A DNA stretch of 64,000 bases from Malaya genurostris (taxonomy: Eukaryota; Arthropoda; Insecta; Diptera; Culicidae): NCBI RefSeq assembly GCF_030247185.1, contig NC_080571.1, positions 29,991,753 to 30,055,752 on the forward strand, in the 5' to 3' direction. Made by a program: the position numbers and the translations under genes. Every line of letters begins with the position of its first letter. The stretch's first letter is position 1. Shown here piece by piece: positions 1 to 12,197 of the stretch. A model generated the notes under the pieces. The model saw only the letters and a list, made by a program, of their open reading frames with translations. It had not been told where the DNA came from and made no database searches.

Positions 1-1561
1 CTAACAATGTTCTCTTCTTCTAGAATGCTCCCGTCTCTGAAATACTTACATCTAGAATTGACGAACGTCGAATTGCACAAGCCGAAAAATAACGTTACTT
101 TATTTATATTTAAATGCGGTTCATCGTCTAACCTCATTAGAACATTCCGAACGTCGTTCCGCCAGCAGTCCGTCGCCATCCCGTTCGCACCCAGTTGACC
201 AAACCCAGCTGACCGATTTCGCTGGAACCGCACTGTTGCCGCGCAAGTTAGGTCAAGTTGTTTGAAGCACCCGATAAGGAAAACTATGAAACTAGGCCAT
301 ATCGTTTCCTGGCCGATGTGGTCAAACCTCTTCCCTTTCGTCCATTAGTCCATTAGTTAGTCCGTATGCTGCACTCGGCTCCATCGATGTTTGTTAATTT
401 GTACTATTATGCTCAATTATGCGACTCCGTTATCGCCGTTTCTATTGTCTCCGCACCGCGTGAGAGTGAATGAATGCAACTCTCTAGCATTTGCTTTGAC
501 AGGAAACCAACACCAGCGGTCAAATATGTCAGAACTGACGATCACTCCGATAAATATTGGCTTTCGATTGCTGGGGATTGTGGTTCGTGTTGAAAACCGA
601 CTCCGATAAGAATTTGTGTTATCAGTTTTGTTTCGGTTGATCACACACACACACGGATGATTAGCAACAGTATTTTTGGGCCCCACTCTGTTTTCGGTGA
701 ACGTGTGTCATCGAAGCAATGATGCTGTAACGTGTTCAAATAGTCATTTTATCTAGTTGTTTATTATTTCTCGATCTAAGCAATCCAATTGCGGCAGTGT
801 TTTGTTGGAAGCTTTGTCGCGGTAAGCATCGAGAGAGAGAGAGAGAGAGAAAACCTTCCGCAACCGGGGGATCCAACCGAGGTGACAGTCTCACGTGTAA
901 CACGTGTTGCATGTGTCGACTTGCCGGCTGACGAGACCTCCGACTACTACGACCGTGACGTAGGAAAACAAACTCCATCGTCAGCCGGCAGGGTTTGGTT
1001 ATTGATTCGGTTGTCAGTGCGACCGTCGTCGTCGTCGTCGTCGTGATGCCGAAGGTGGGTGTTTTCAGCATCAATCAAATGACAGTTCTTGAGCTGACAA
1101 ATGGTTTGGCCTATTTTCGTCATATGCCACCCACCGGCCCGTTTTATTTTCTGTATACGTAGAGTGACATCCAGAGTCCATAGTTAGCATTTAAGCAGTA
1201 AATCAACCATCCATCATCCATCCGTTTACGTAACCGGTGGATCGTCGTCCGCTTTGCTTGATAGTCAATCATAGTGAAATTAAATTAATTGTGTTAGAAA
1301 AAGTTGCTCCTAACTTTCAAATTTCAGTTTTGAATTTAACAGTATGACGCAAAATATAAAATCGGAATTCGCCAATCATAAAAATAACCCTAACATAGCC
1401 TTTGACACAGCCACGAAAAATTATATGTTTCAACCAGCCTCCCGCTATGACGTGATGAAACTGTGGCCAGCAACATTCTGCAAAAACCAAAACAATGAAG
1501 AAGAATGCTAACAAAAAAATTGGATATTACAAACTACTTGTTTATTCAGTATCCTTTGCCG
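1..1561. other. Unassigned sequence, no gene recognised
   Basis: No reading frame here has convincing coding character; the open frames are short and cross simple repeats. A (GA)n run lies at about 831-851 and a (CGT)n run at 1024-1044. Composition is less AT-rich than later parts and I recognise no transposon ends, so it may be host intergenic or intronic DNA. That is inference. Confidence 0.4.
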
Positions 1562-2258
1562 CACTTCCCCGCAAATTGTCGATCAGAATATCATCACTAT
1601 GATAAGGAAATTAAGATTTTACTCGATTTGAAATGCTCTGAGCGCTCTGATTGCCCACTAAATGCTCCAGATGTTGGCTACGATGGCACTTGCTGGAGCG
1701 CTCTTTCCTTGCCACCGGACTGGTTTCAACACATAAAAATGTATCAGAATAAATTAGTCATGTTTTAAATCAAGTGTTCATATATGTCCTATTTGATACT
1801 TGAATATTGTGATAAATTATTTGCTAGGATATGTTTACCAAAATCTCATGGATTGAACACTTGATTTTGATATCGTTCAAGCATTCTCATATATGACGAA
1901 TTTCGTGCCAATTTGAGCAAATGTGGGAAGCAACCTTCATGTTCACTTTGTTCGTCAATCTGAGTCGAAACGGGAATGAGCCCAACCCCCCAACCCGAAC
2001 GTCCGAAATTTGAGATGAAGTTCATTACGACTTCTAGATGGTTTCTGGTTTAAGTGCAACAACCGATTTCTAGCCATAATCGGTTGGTGCACCCAACAAT
2101 GGATAGAATTCCGTTTTGTTTCAGATTGACGGAAAACTTCAGTCAAACTCTCTGGACATTATACACTTTCTCATGAAAGCCACATTACACCCAAACCATT
2201 TTCGATTCCAATTGCTTTCAAATGTATAAATATTTTGGCAATAACCGAAAGTGACATT

Positions 2259-2553
2259 CAGAGATGCCAGGTAAAAATTTCAATTATCTTCCGACAGGGT
2301 TGGAAAAGTCTGTATATCCGTAGTAAAATCTGCAGTTAGTAAGCATGCCTTGCTGGCAGCCATTTATCTATAAAGTATGACACGTTAAACTGATTTTGGC
2401 GAGCAAAAATAAAAAAAAGGGTCGCGACAATTTCGAAAGTCTGCGAAAAACTCGATTTTTAAAGTCTGCAAAAGTCTGCACAACAAAAATGTCTGCAGCA
2501 CTATGTACGAAATCTTCAAATTTTCAGACAAATCTGCAGATCTGGCTTCTCTG
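2259..2553. mobile_element. hAT-type MITE (in duplication copy A)
   Basis: Begins CAGAGATGCCAGGT and ends with its imperfect inverted complement (CTGGCTTCTCTG). The flanks are GTGACATT and GTGACACT, an 8-bp target duplication with one mismatch. An 8-bp duplication with CAG-type ends is characteristic of hAT elements. The interior is rich in 'GTCTGC' words and has no coding capacity. The same family is at 23777-24028. Confidence 0.8.
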
Positions 2554-2609
2554 GTGACACTACCCGCCTGTACGCCAGATATCCCTCAGATTAGGTCTGC
2601 CAGACTTTT

Positions 2610-2719
2610 GCCCTTGTTCTGAATAACGACGAATTAATTTTTCGATCGAATGTAGCGTTATTAGGAATACAAATGAAATACGATCGTAAAAACGATACGA
2701 CGTTATTCAGAATAAGGGC
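2610..2719. mobile_element. 110-bp palindromic MITE (copy A)
   Basis: Starts GCCCTTGTTCTGAATAACG and ends with its inverse complement with one mismatch, giving 19-bp terminal inverted repeats around about 70 bases. Non-coding. The target duplication is unclear and the superfamily was not determined. Confidence 0.65.
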
Positions 2720-3535
2720 GTTTATTTTGTCGTGATCCTGTCAGAATTCCCTCAAAAGTAATGGCAACAATGCAAGAACCATTTCCAGCAAACAGGACTG
2801 CCAGATTAACGGTTCTGTTTCTGAAGTGAAATTTTTGCAACCGGGGAACAACTTGACACATTGACTCAAGACCTGGCAACTGGCTTCTTATTCTTCCTTC
2901 CGAATCATCTTTCTCATCATTTTCGCCCTGTGGAATAAGCCAACGTATCGGCTGCAGTGCAGGCATATTTACAGATTTTTTAAATTACTTTATGCTGAGA
3001 AAAAAATATTTATTTAATTTAAATTTTTAGACTCGGTCTTTGATTTGAAATAAACATGCAAAATGTTTTGTTGAATGCATTTTTTTATTATATATTAACG
3101 TTTAAAAACAATCAAATCAGCATACTTCTACTGTTGAATATTTTTGCATTGTATTTATCCTCTCCTGTCTTCAAACGAAAAGTTACAAATCGCTTTAATA
3201 AAGAATGCTTAAATTTGTAAATTTGGTTTCAGCCATAGGATAAAGTAATCAGTTGTTTTAAACTTCTTCCATCTCAACGTATTTATCGCCATATGTCACT
3301 TTTATCGATGAAACATTAGAAAAATAATCTGTCTTTTTTCATTTGGAAAAACAATCTTTCAAAAAATCTTGTTATTATATTTCATTAACATTTCTACAGT
3401 TTGACTTACGCCATTCTCATTTCTGCTTTGATGACAAAACACGAAATATCTCATGTTGAACGCAAAATCGAATCCATTGTTGACGTATTACCGGATCGTT
3501 TGGAAACCGGAAAAAAGTCAAGTTTGGATAGAAAT

Positions 3536-4883
3536 GCTTAGTGCGACCACAGTGTGGAACACAACACTTCATTCTTCTCGTAAAACTAAACATCTACACT
3601 TTAATTCACTTTAAAAGAAACTACAAGGATCAGCCCCATGGGATTGTTCGAGCGATTGATGTGGAACAAGTTTGTTACGCGGCTTTTTTACAAGGATTTC
3701 CAAAGCTATGCTGCTTTATATGCGGATTCTCGTAGTTACGCTATGAGTATCACCCGCGTAACAAAAGTCCTCAGTGTGTTAAGAACCAACATCGAACACG
3801 CGAACCCGGACTCTGTTTTGCTTGATTCGTGTGAGTCTTGTATCCGACGAAATCACCAAAATTACATTAATAGCCCAAATATATGCAGTTATACCTACGT
3901 GCGTGCTAGCGTGACGAATTTTGATAATTAAGCTTCTTTTCGCCAAGCTTGTATTCAAGTTTTGCATGCATGGAGTTATTTTCATAGCGTGCAGTTCTCT
4001 ACCATTACTACCATTCTGCGATTTCGATAATAAATCGAGTTCATCCTATTTAAAATAGAAATTAATCTTAAGCACTTAAAATTTACCCTGACATTCTTGC
4101 AAAGCGACATAACAAATCATTTCATCCAAACTCGTGTTAGTTCAAAAGATCGTGCGCGCTGAATTTTCGTATTCCATCTCATATCGAGGTGGTGGTAGAG
4201 GAAACAAAATCAGTATAAATCCGTATAACTTATTACACATTAACTACATGTTTTTTGTTTCCATCAATCAATGCGTAATTTATTTAAGGGCGTGTTGTGT
4301 TCAAAGGAATTACATTATCGCAATCTTTATTGAATTCATTGAAGTGCCTAAATACATCCAGGAAAAAACATCCCGGTCGAGAAAGGAAATTTCATAATTT
4401 TTTAATGAAATTATAAAAAAATATCATAAATAAAATTTGTGTGTAAATTTTTCTCTCATAGTTCGTAGAAAAAGTCTGACACAATTTCCAATGTTAATTA
4501 CATAATTAATATATAGAATCTGAAAACAAACTGTCTCGAAAAGTTGGAGCAACTGACGGCAAATAATACACATGTATTGAATGTACAAAATTCACAAAGT
4601 TTGTACATGTACTACAAACAATAGGTGTATTCTGATAGTTCAACAGTTTATAAATTTAACTTGCGTAGGTTTTCAATGATTTAACCTAGTGAAATTTGTT
4701 GGCCTGAACCTGTCATCTTATGATAAAGCAGGAAAAACCTTCTGTAATATTACTTACATCAGTGAAAAAACCCGACGGTCTAAAAAATTCTGTATGAAAT
4801 CAGTATTTTTTGTCAAATCCGTATAAAATTCAGTAAATTTTACTAATGTACTTGAAAATCAGTAGAATATTAAAAAATTCGTA
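3536..4883. other. Unassigned AT-rich stretch
   Basis: No recognisable gene. The longest frame (3638-3931, plus, 97 codons) has no motif I know. AT-rich spacer with short repeated words such as 'TCAGTA' and 'AAAAATTC' near 4760-4880. Confidence 0.35.
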
Positions 4884-5213
4884 TATCCAGGGTTACCAGG
4901 GCACAATTCCGCTGTTCGGCGCTGGCTTCATTCCAAAAGCGTGAGGTCTTCGATGTTGCCCCCCTCCCGTATGTCTCGCTTCGACAACCGTTGCACACAA
5001 AAAATGGGAAAAAGTTGAATGTTCATCTCTCATACCGATACAGTTGTACAGCAGCAGATGTTTTGTTCTCTTCCTCAGAACGCGTTCTGATCGGCTGGTG
5101 CTGACTTGGGTCAAACCAGACAGGTTTTTCAATCGTGTACTATTGGAAGACTTCAATGTCGTTGCAATACAGGTTCAAGTTGAAAAATTTCGAATCTTTT
5201 GATAGTTAGATTA
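4884..5213 (-). repeat. Inverted fragment of the histone-like repeat
   Basis: Read on the minus strand, this aligns with 38970-39170. A conserved block carries the peptide pattern LKNLS..., then VLRKRTK.LLLY, also encoded at 39026-39256 plus. It abuts a DD37E element that inserted at a TA in the motif GTTAGATTA; the uninterrupted version of that site is present, inverted, near 38970. Confidence 0.6.
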
Positions 5214-6292
5214 AGGAGTGTATCGAAAATAAGCTATCCATAAATTTTTCTTTCAAATTATGATAAAAAACGATATTTTATTCAAACTCAAAATTGATCC
5301 TTTAATGTACGAGGTTAAACATGAGCATAATGAAAATCGAAATTTAAGTTATTCCTTCACGAATATTCGAACTTTTGATCGAACGCTCTTCATCAAGTTC
5401 CGGACAAGTGTTGCATCGCATTTTTTGCACGCATGAGCCCAATTTTTTTTCGAACTCCTGCATGTTCCCAGCTGCCTAACTAGTCTTCTTGAAGACCCTC
5501 TTCACGATTGCCCAGTAACGTTCGATGGGTCGGAGCTGAGGGCAATTTGCTGGATTGATATTTTTCTCAACAAAATGTATACCCGTTTTCCGCAAGCCAA
5601 TTGAGAGTGGTTTTGGCATAGTGAGGTGACGCTAAATCCGGCCAAATCAGTGAAGGTGAACTATGCTTCTTCTATAAAGGCTGCAATCTCTTCTGGAGAC
5701 ACTCAGATCGATAGATTTCTGCATTTATAGTTTCGGTAGTGTGAAAAATGGTTGACTTCAAACCACAGGAACATATTGCTTGCCATACCTTTCAATCGAA
5801 TTTCTCCACTTGAATCGACCTGTCCGCATCGCTCACATCCTCCCCAACGACGACAGTAAAGTATTGTGGACCTGGAAGGGTTTTTGAGTCCTCCTTTACA
5901 TAAGTCTCATCGTCCATCAAAACGCATGCATCCGGACATGCCAAATCACGTATTGACATTGATTTGTTCTTCATGTTAGAGATACCACTTTCTGGTCCAG
6001 TTTCGGCTTGGAAGAACCGGGTTTTCTTCCTAGTAGCTCATCCAAAGAATAGTGTTCCTCAAACTTATTAACGATGGTTTTTTTTTCAACTGGCATTATG
6101 AATTTCTAACCGCTTCGCCAATTTTCGCATAGTAATACCCTTCTCACTTAGGCATCTGTCCAGAACCTTAATTTTCACTTCCTTTTCAATATGCAACATT
6201 TTGAAAACGCAGAATTTCAACCGCACAAACAAGTACACAAACGAAAGCTAACAGCCAAACGCTCAGCATGCTGTGATCTGAGCATAAAAAAC
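5214..6292 (-). pseudogene. Tc1/mariner DD37E transposase element, broken, right end lost
   Basis: The left terminal repeat starts AGGAGTGTATCG next to a TA. The interior matches the 11-kb copy through most of the transposase: the region with D, the DAxxHYA-like block (here interrupted) and the PIERYW region are recognisable on the minus strand, but frameshifts and a deletion break the frame. A remnant peptide at 5792-5974 contains DACVLMDDETYVKED. The right end, including the 5' UTR and terminal repeat, is missing: at about 6292 the sequence changes to the start of another repeat. It cannot encode transposase. Related copies are at 10911-12197 and 30399-31698. Confidence 0.85.
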
Positions 6293-6296
6293 GTGA

Positions 6297-8151
6297 TTAA
6301 TCCACCTAGCAGTGAGATGATACCTTTTTTTTTATCAATTCGCATGTGTTTTTTGCATGAATATTCTTCGGTGTTTAAGATTTCAATACATTATTTTAAT
6401 GACCGTCGTTTTAAGCGACAATTTGAGATTGTAATCACTCATTACTCTGTAATGTCGAAACTGCAAATACAATCGAATTTAAATCTAGAAGTGTGATAAT
6501 CGATTAAACATGCCATGATATATAAGTTCCACTTTAGAGTTTAGGGTAATTTAATGTACTTCCAGAGCCGGTATTCAGGAACCAGCATAACCCAAACCGA
6601 TTCGTATGGCCATATGACGAATAAATTACAACAGTTTTGAGTCCAACTTTGAAGCTTAATTGGATAAAATTCATTAATTTTTGTATGTATGTATAAAACT
6701 AATTAATTTTGTATATAAGTTTGTTTTAATTTGAATTTTTGTTTCTGAAATTTGATCAGGCTTTTTTTGAGAAAACGATTGAGCTATGAGAAATGATTTT
6801 ATACTGGAACCGGAATTATAAAATCGGTATGGCCGAATTCAAATAAATTCACGTGAGTAGCTGTATGGTTTACATTTGTTTCAAAATATTTGAAAATCAG
6901 TGAAGACATCTTTTAGAAATCATAGCACGAATTTAATTTTCAGGTGCCTTCTGAATCGACAACTGAATACCACTAAAACTGAAAAAAGTTAATTTTTTTT
7001 ATCGACTATCCAAATCTGCTAACCCGATAAACCTGATTAATTTATGTGGAATAGACATTTTTATACCAGTCAGCCTGTATCCCCGAAACCGGAAGTTGGA
7101 TCTGACTGAAGAGCAAGATGTTTAAAAGAATCTTGAAACTTTTCATTTGCATCTTAGATGATTCTTAGATTTCATTTGAATCTTAGATCGGTTCAGACAT
7201 CTACGAGAAGAATGAGTTACACAATTTTGATTTCGTTTCATATATCATCCTGTAGTTCCGGAACCAGAGGTCGGAACCAAACATAACTCAGGAACTTTGT
7301 TTGGGAGCATACGAATTTTCGTATGAATCTGAATTTGTAGAAAAGAAATTTTCAGAGAAAATTGAGTGAAATTATTTGTCACACACGCATTTGCTGATCT
7401 CGACGAACTGATTCGAATGGTATATGGATGTTATGTTCTTCCAGCATTTATTGCTGTAAGTAGTTTAAAACAATATAATTAACAAAAAATCTGCCATCAT
7501 CTGGTTTACATATGCCATATCCGAACGATTATGTTGCCAAAAACGAACCGTGCTAAAATTGGTCCGAGGCAAAATGTCATGAAAAATAATGCTGTTCACA
7601 GTATTTTTGGTACTTAGAAGCTATTGTATGTAACAGTACAAAAAATCGCGTTTTACGTTGCTCCCAAGCCTTTCTTTGCCATACAGCGCTCAGAACTTCT
7701 ACTGCTAGAATATGGGGGAAAAGTCGCTTATACAAAAAATTCGATATCTCCGTTAAAATGGACGGATTTTAACAATCTATGGCTTGTTGGATAGCTATTA
7801 CCGTGCGGAATCTAAGTCTGAAAACATATTCATATTCAAAAAAAATTTGACATAAAACTTTGTATAACTCAAAAAGTAAACATCCGATTTCAAAACCATT
7901 CAATAGCGTTCTGGGTGACGGGAAGACCTTCCATTTGCGACTAGTTTGAACAAAATCGGTCCAGTCATCTTTGAGATCTCGACCTCTTAGTTGACAACAC
8001 ACATACAGACACACACACATACACACACACACGGACATTTGCTCAGTTCGTCGAGGTGAATCGATTGGTATATGACATTCGGCCCTCCGGGCCTCGGAAA
8101 ATTTTTCGAAAGTTTGAGCGAATTCTATACCTTTTTTATATATAGGGTAAG
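6297..8151 (+). repeat. Abundant dispersed repeat, copy a (about 1.85 kb)
   Basis: Starts with the family head (AATCCACCTAGCAGTGAGATGATACC) and ends with the family tail: a (CA)n run near 8000-8034, GCTCAGTTCGTCGAGGTGAA, CGGCCCTCCGGGCC, then a degraded CTTTCTATATGAGAAAGGC end. Internal 'GGAACCGGAAGTCGG'-type words are typical. Non-coding. Other copies lie at 20600-21285, 24665-24810, 29290-30225, 30382-33332, 34022-35637 and 40256-49345. Confidence 0.65.
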
Positions 8152-8914
8152 GGCTCCCTATTTCATCTCATTTGTAAGGACGTCGCCTTCAAACCCCGAT
8201 TTAGCCACTAAAATCACTGTAACTATTTCATATTACTGCTTCATTCGCCTTGCTCCACCTTGAGAATTTATTCACATTTATTGAAAATTCAACTAATATT
8301 TATAAAACAGCTAAAAAAACACTAATGATGTTTTCACTACTCTGCTCCTAATTTCATCTCAATGGATTTTTATCCATCCTATCGTTGATCTTTTATTCAT
8401 CCTATAAATTAGCAATGGCGACAGCAATCAAAATAAAATATTTCACTATTACACTCTCACCCGCATACGCATGGCTGCCAGATGGCTGACTAAACTCTGC
8501 CAGCTATGAAAAATATGGCTGGGCAGACATTCTGGTGACCGACTGCCTCACCGCTGCCAGATATACAACTCAAACGATACAACCGTACCCACCAGGATTT
8601 TTCCACATTATTATTATTGGTAAAAAATTTACTCGTTGAATTGTCTAATTAATGGGGCAATGGCTTACGGAGATCTAAAGAACTATCTTCCAACATCATT
8701 TTATTAGTGAAAACAGGTAGAACAGATATAGACTTTCTATGCAAAGTAATACATGTTTTCTATGAAAATATCTGGCATCTCTGTGCACAGCCGATGAAAC
8801 ACACACACACACACACACTTCACAGCGTTATGTTGGCGTATAGCGGAATGAAACCAGTGCTACTAGATTTGCCACAATGGTTATTTCATTAGTATTTAAC
8901 ACGTTCTTTCTGCC
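8152..8914. other. Unassigned spacer
   Basis: No gene or known element seen. Contains a short (CA)n run at about 8801-8818 and clustered TGCCAG words at 8470-8580. Confidence 0.35.
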
Positions 8915-9632
8915 CACTTCCCCGCAAATTGTCGATCAGAATATCATCACTATGATAAGGAAATTAAGATTTTACTCGATTTGAAATGCTCGAATGTTTG
9001 TTTACCATACTCTGAGCCCTCTGATTGCCCACCAAATGCTCCAGATGTTGGCTACGATGGCACTTGCTGGAGCGCCCTTTCCTTGCCACCGGACTGGTTT
9101 CAACACATAAAAATGTATCAGAATAAATTAGTCATGTTTTAAATCAAGTGTTCATATATGTCCTATTTGATACTTGAATATTGTGATAAATTATTTGCTA
9201 GGATATGTTTACCAAAATCTCATGGATTGAACACTTGATTTTGATATCGTTCAAGCATTCTCATATATGACGAATTTCGTGCCAATTTGAGCAAATGTGG
9301 GAAGCAACCTTCATGTTCACTTTGTTCGTCAATCTGAGTCGAAACGGGAATGAGCCCAACCCCCCAACCCGAACGTCCGAAATTTGAGATGAAGTTCATT
9401 ACGACTTCTAGATGGTTTCTGGTTTAAGTGCAACAACCGATTTCTAGCCATAATCGGTTGGTGCACCCAACAATGGATAGAATTCCGTTTTGTTTCAGAT
9501 TGACGGAAAACTTCAGTCAAACTCTCTGGACATTATACACTTTCTCATGAAAGCCACATTACACCCAAACCATTTTCGATTCCAATTGCTTTCAAATGTA
9601 TAAATATTTTGGCAATAACCGAAAGTGACATT

Positions 9633-9927
9633 CAGAGATGCCAGGTAAAAATTTCAATTATCTTCCGACAGGGTTGGAAAAGTCTGTATATCCGTAGTAA
9701 AATCTGCAGTTAGTAAGCATGCCTTGCTGGCAGCCATTTATCTATAAAGTATGACACGTTAAACTGATTTTGGCGAGCAAAAATAAAAAAAAGGGTCGCG
9801 ACAATTTCGAAAGTCTGCGAAAAACTCGATTTTTAAAGTCTGCAAAAGTCTGCACAACAAAAATGTCTGCAGCACTATGTACGAAATCTTCAAATTTTCA
9901 GACAAATCTGCAGATCTGGCTTCTCTG
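9633..9927. mobile_element. hAT-type MITE (in duplication copy B)
   Basis: Duplicate of the 2259-2553 element with the same 8-bp flanking duplication; it was copied as part of the 2 kb block. Confidence 0.8.
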
Positions 9928-9983
9928 GTGACACTACCCGCCTGTACGCCAGATATCCCTCAGATTAGGTCTGCCAGACTTTT

Positions 9984-10093
9984 GCCCTTGTTCTGAATAA
10001 CGACGAATTAATTTTTCGATCGAATGTAGCGTTATTAGGAATACAAATGAAATACGATCGTAAAAACGATACGACGTTATTCAGAATAAGGGC
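9984..10093. mobile_element. 110-bp palindromic MITE (copy B)
   Basis: Duplicate of 2610-2719, with 19-bp terminal inverted repeats. Confidence 0.65.
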
Positions 10094-10910
10094 GTTTATT
10101 TTGTCGTGATCCTGTCAGAATTCCCTCAAAAGTAATGGCAACAATGCAAGAACCATTTCCAGCAAACAGGACTGCCAGATTAACGGTTCTGTTTCTGAAG
10201 TGAAATTTTTGCAACCGGGGAACAACTTGACACATTGACTCAAGACCTGGCAACTGGCTTCTTATTCTTCCTTCCGAATCATCTTTCTCATCATTTTCGC
10301 CCTGTGGAATAAGCCAACGTATCGGCTGCAGTGCAGGCATATTTACAGATTTTTTAAATTACTTTATGCTGAGAAAAAAATATTTATTTAATTTAAATTT
10401 TTAGACTCGGTCTTTGATTTGAAATAAACATGCAAAATGTTTTGTTGAATGCATTTTTTTATTATATATTAACGTTTAAAAACAATCAAATCAGCATACT
10501 TCTACTGTTGAATATTTTTGCATTGTATTTATCCTCTCCTGTCTTCAAACGAAAAGTTACAAATCGCTTTAATAAAGAATGCTTAAATTTGTAAATTTGG
10601 TTTCAGCCATAGGATAAAGTAATCAGTTGTTTTAAACTTCTTCCATCTCAACGTATTTATCGCCATATGTCACTTTTATCGATGGAACATTAGTAAAATA
10701 ATCTGTCTTTTTTTCATTTGGAAAATGAATCTTTCAAAAAATCTTCTTATTATATTTCATTAACATTTCTACACTTTGACTTACGCCATTCTCATTTCTG
10801 CTTTGATGACAAAACACGAAATATCTCATGTTGAACGCAAAATCGAATCCATTGTTGACGTATTACCGGATTGTTTGGAAACCAGAAAAAAGTCAAATTT
10901 GGATAGAAAT

Positions 10911-12197
10911 AAATAAGCTATCCACAATTTTTTGTTTCAAATTATGATAAAAAACGACGATCAAACTAAAACTTGATCCTTAATTGCACGAAGTTAAACT
11001 TGAGCATAATGAAAACCGTATGAAATTTAAGTTATTCCTGCACGAATTTTCGAACTTTTGATCGAACGCTCTTCATCAAGTTCCGGACAAGTGTTGTATC
11101 GCATTTTTTGGACGCTTGATCCCAAATTTTGTTGAACTCCTGCATGTTCCCTGCCGCCTTACCAGTCTTCTTGAAGACCCTCTTCACGATTGCCCAGTAA
11201 CGTTCGATGGGTCGAAGCTGAGGGCAATTTGGTGGATTGATATTTTTCTCAACGAAATTTATACCCTTTTCTGCAAGCCAATTGAGAGTGGTTTGGGCAT
11301 AGTGAGCCGATGCCAAATCCAGCCAAAACAGTGGAGATGTACTATGCTTCTTATATAAAGGCAACAATCTCTTCTGGAGACACTCAGATCGATAGATTTC
11401 TGCGTTTATAGTTCCGGTAGTGTAAAAAATGGTTGATTTAAAACCACAGGAACATATTGCTTGCCATATCAGTGCCTTTCGATCGAATTTCTTCACTTGA
11501 ATCGACCTGTCCGCATCGCTCATATCCTCCCCAACGACGATAGTAAAGTATTGTGGACCTGGAAGGGTTTTTGAGTCCTCCTTTACATAAGTCTCCTCGT
11601 CCATCAAAACACATGCATCCGGACACTGCAAAAGACGCGAATACAATTTTCGGGCCCTTGCTGCTGCTCGCTTTTTCTGTTCTACACTTTGTTTCGAGAT
11701 TTTCTGCTTCTTGTAGGTCTTCAGGTGATTTCGCCTCTTGATACGTTGGATCATCGCGACACTCGTTCCTGCTTTTTTAATCAAATCACGTATTAACATT
11801 GATTTGTTCTTCATGGTAAGAGATACCACTTTCTGGTCCAGTTTCAGGTTGGAAGAACCGGGGTTTCTGCCTCTTCCTGGTAGCTCATTCAAAGAATAGT
11901 GTTCCCCAAACTTATTAATGATGGTTTTAACACTGGCATGATGAATTCCAAACCGCTTCGCTACTTTTCGCATAGTAATACTCTTCTCACTTAGCCATGT
12001 GTCCAGAACTTTAATTTTCACTACCTTTCCAATACGCGACATTTTGAAAACGCAGATTTTCAACCGCACAAACAAGTGAACAAACGAAAGCTGACAGCCA
12101 AACGCACAGCATGCTGTGCTCTGAGCATAAAAAACCATCATAAATACATGCGTACAACACAAATGTATGTGGATAGCTTTTTTTTCGATACACTCCT
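10911..12197 (-). mobile_element. Tc1/mariner DD37E element, left end truncated
   Basis: The right end is intact: the minus strand starts AGGAGTGTATCG next to a TA at 12198-12199. The left end begins inside the terminal repeat (AAATAAGCTATCC), so about 15 outer bases are missing, and the 2 kb duplication starts exactly there. With one damaged terminal repeat, this copy is probably immobile even though its transposase frame is open. Confidence 0.85.
11032..12042 (-). CDS. DD37E Tc1/mariner transposase (open frame)
   Basis: Cut-and-paste transposase of the Tc1/mariner superfamily; it would bind the terminal repeats and catalyse excision and integration at TA in the nucleus. I start it at the internal methionine of MSRIGKVVKIKVLD (336 codons). 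The frame stays open upstream to 12246, but those codons read through the 5' UTR and terminal repeat. The N-terminus is a helix-turn-helix region (KRFGIHHASVKTIINKF, then a GRGRNPGSS linker). Catalytic acids are D in VLMDEETY, D in FWLDLASAHYA and E in LRPIERYW; 37 residues separate the last two, the signature of the mosquito DD37E family. No stop interrupts it. Activity in trans is possible but unproven. Confidence 0.85.
   Translation of the reverse strand: MSRIGKVVKIKVLDTWLSEKSITMRKVAKRFGIHHASVKTIINKFGEHYSLNELPGRGRNPGSSNLKLDQKVVSLTMKNKSMLIRDLIKKAGTSVAMIQRIKRRNHLKTYKKQKISKQSVEQKKRAAARARKLYSRLLQCPDACVLMDEETYVKEDSKTLPGPQYFTIVVGEDMSDADRSIQVKKFDRKALIWQAICSCGFKSTIFYTTGTINAEIYRSECLQKRLLPLYKKHSTSPLFWLDLASAHYAQTTLNWLAEKGINFVEKNINPPNCPQLRPIERYWAIVKRVFKKTGKAAGNMQEFNKIWDQASKKCDTTLVRNLMKSVRSKVRKFVQE

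Larger units (their letters stand above)
1562..3535. repeat. 2 kb direct duplication, copy A
   Basis: This block recurs in the same orientation at 8915-10910. By eye the copies agree base for base from about 1,700 to 3,290, while both edges carry mismatches and copy A lacks about 22 bases present in copy B near 1650. It holds a hAT-like MITE (2259-2553) and a short palindromic MITE (2610-2719), so these inserted before the duplication. The small open frames inside (1955-2146 and 2703-2966, minus) are identical in both copies and have no recognisable domains. Confidence 0.9.
8915..10910. repeat. 2 kb direct duplication, copy B
   Basis: Same orientation as copy A (1562-3535). It retains about 22 bases that A lacks. 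The last 245 bases differ from A at about ten positions, whereas the central 1.6 kb looks identical. Its right edge abuts the truncated left end of the DD37E element at 10911. Confidence 0.9.

Noticed and set aside
7769..8038. 89-codon minus-strand frame beginning with Cys/Val repeats
   Set aside because: It translates a (CA)n run and dispersed-repeat sequence.
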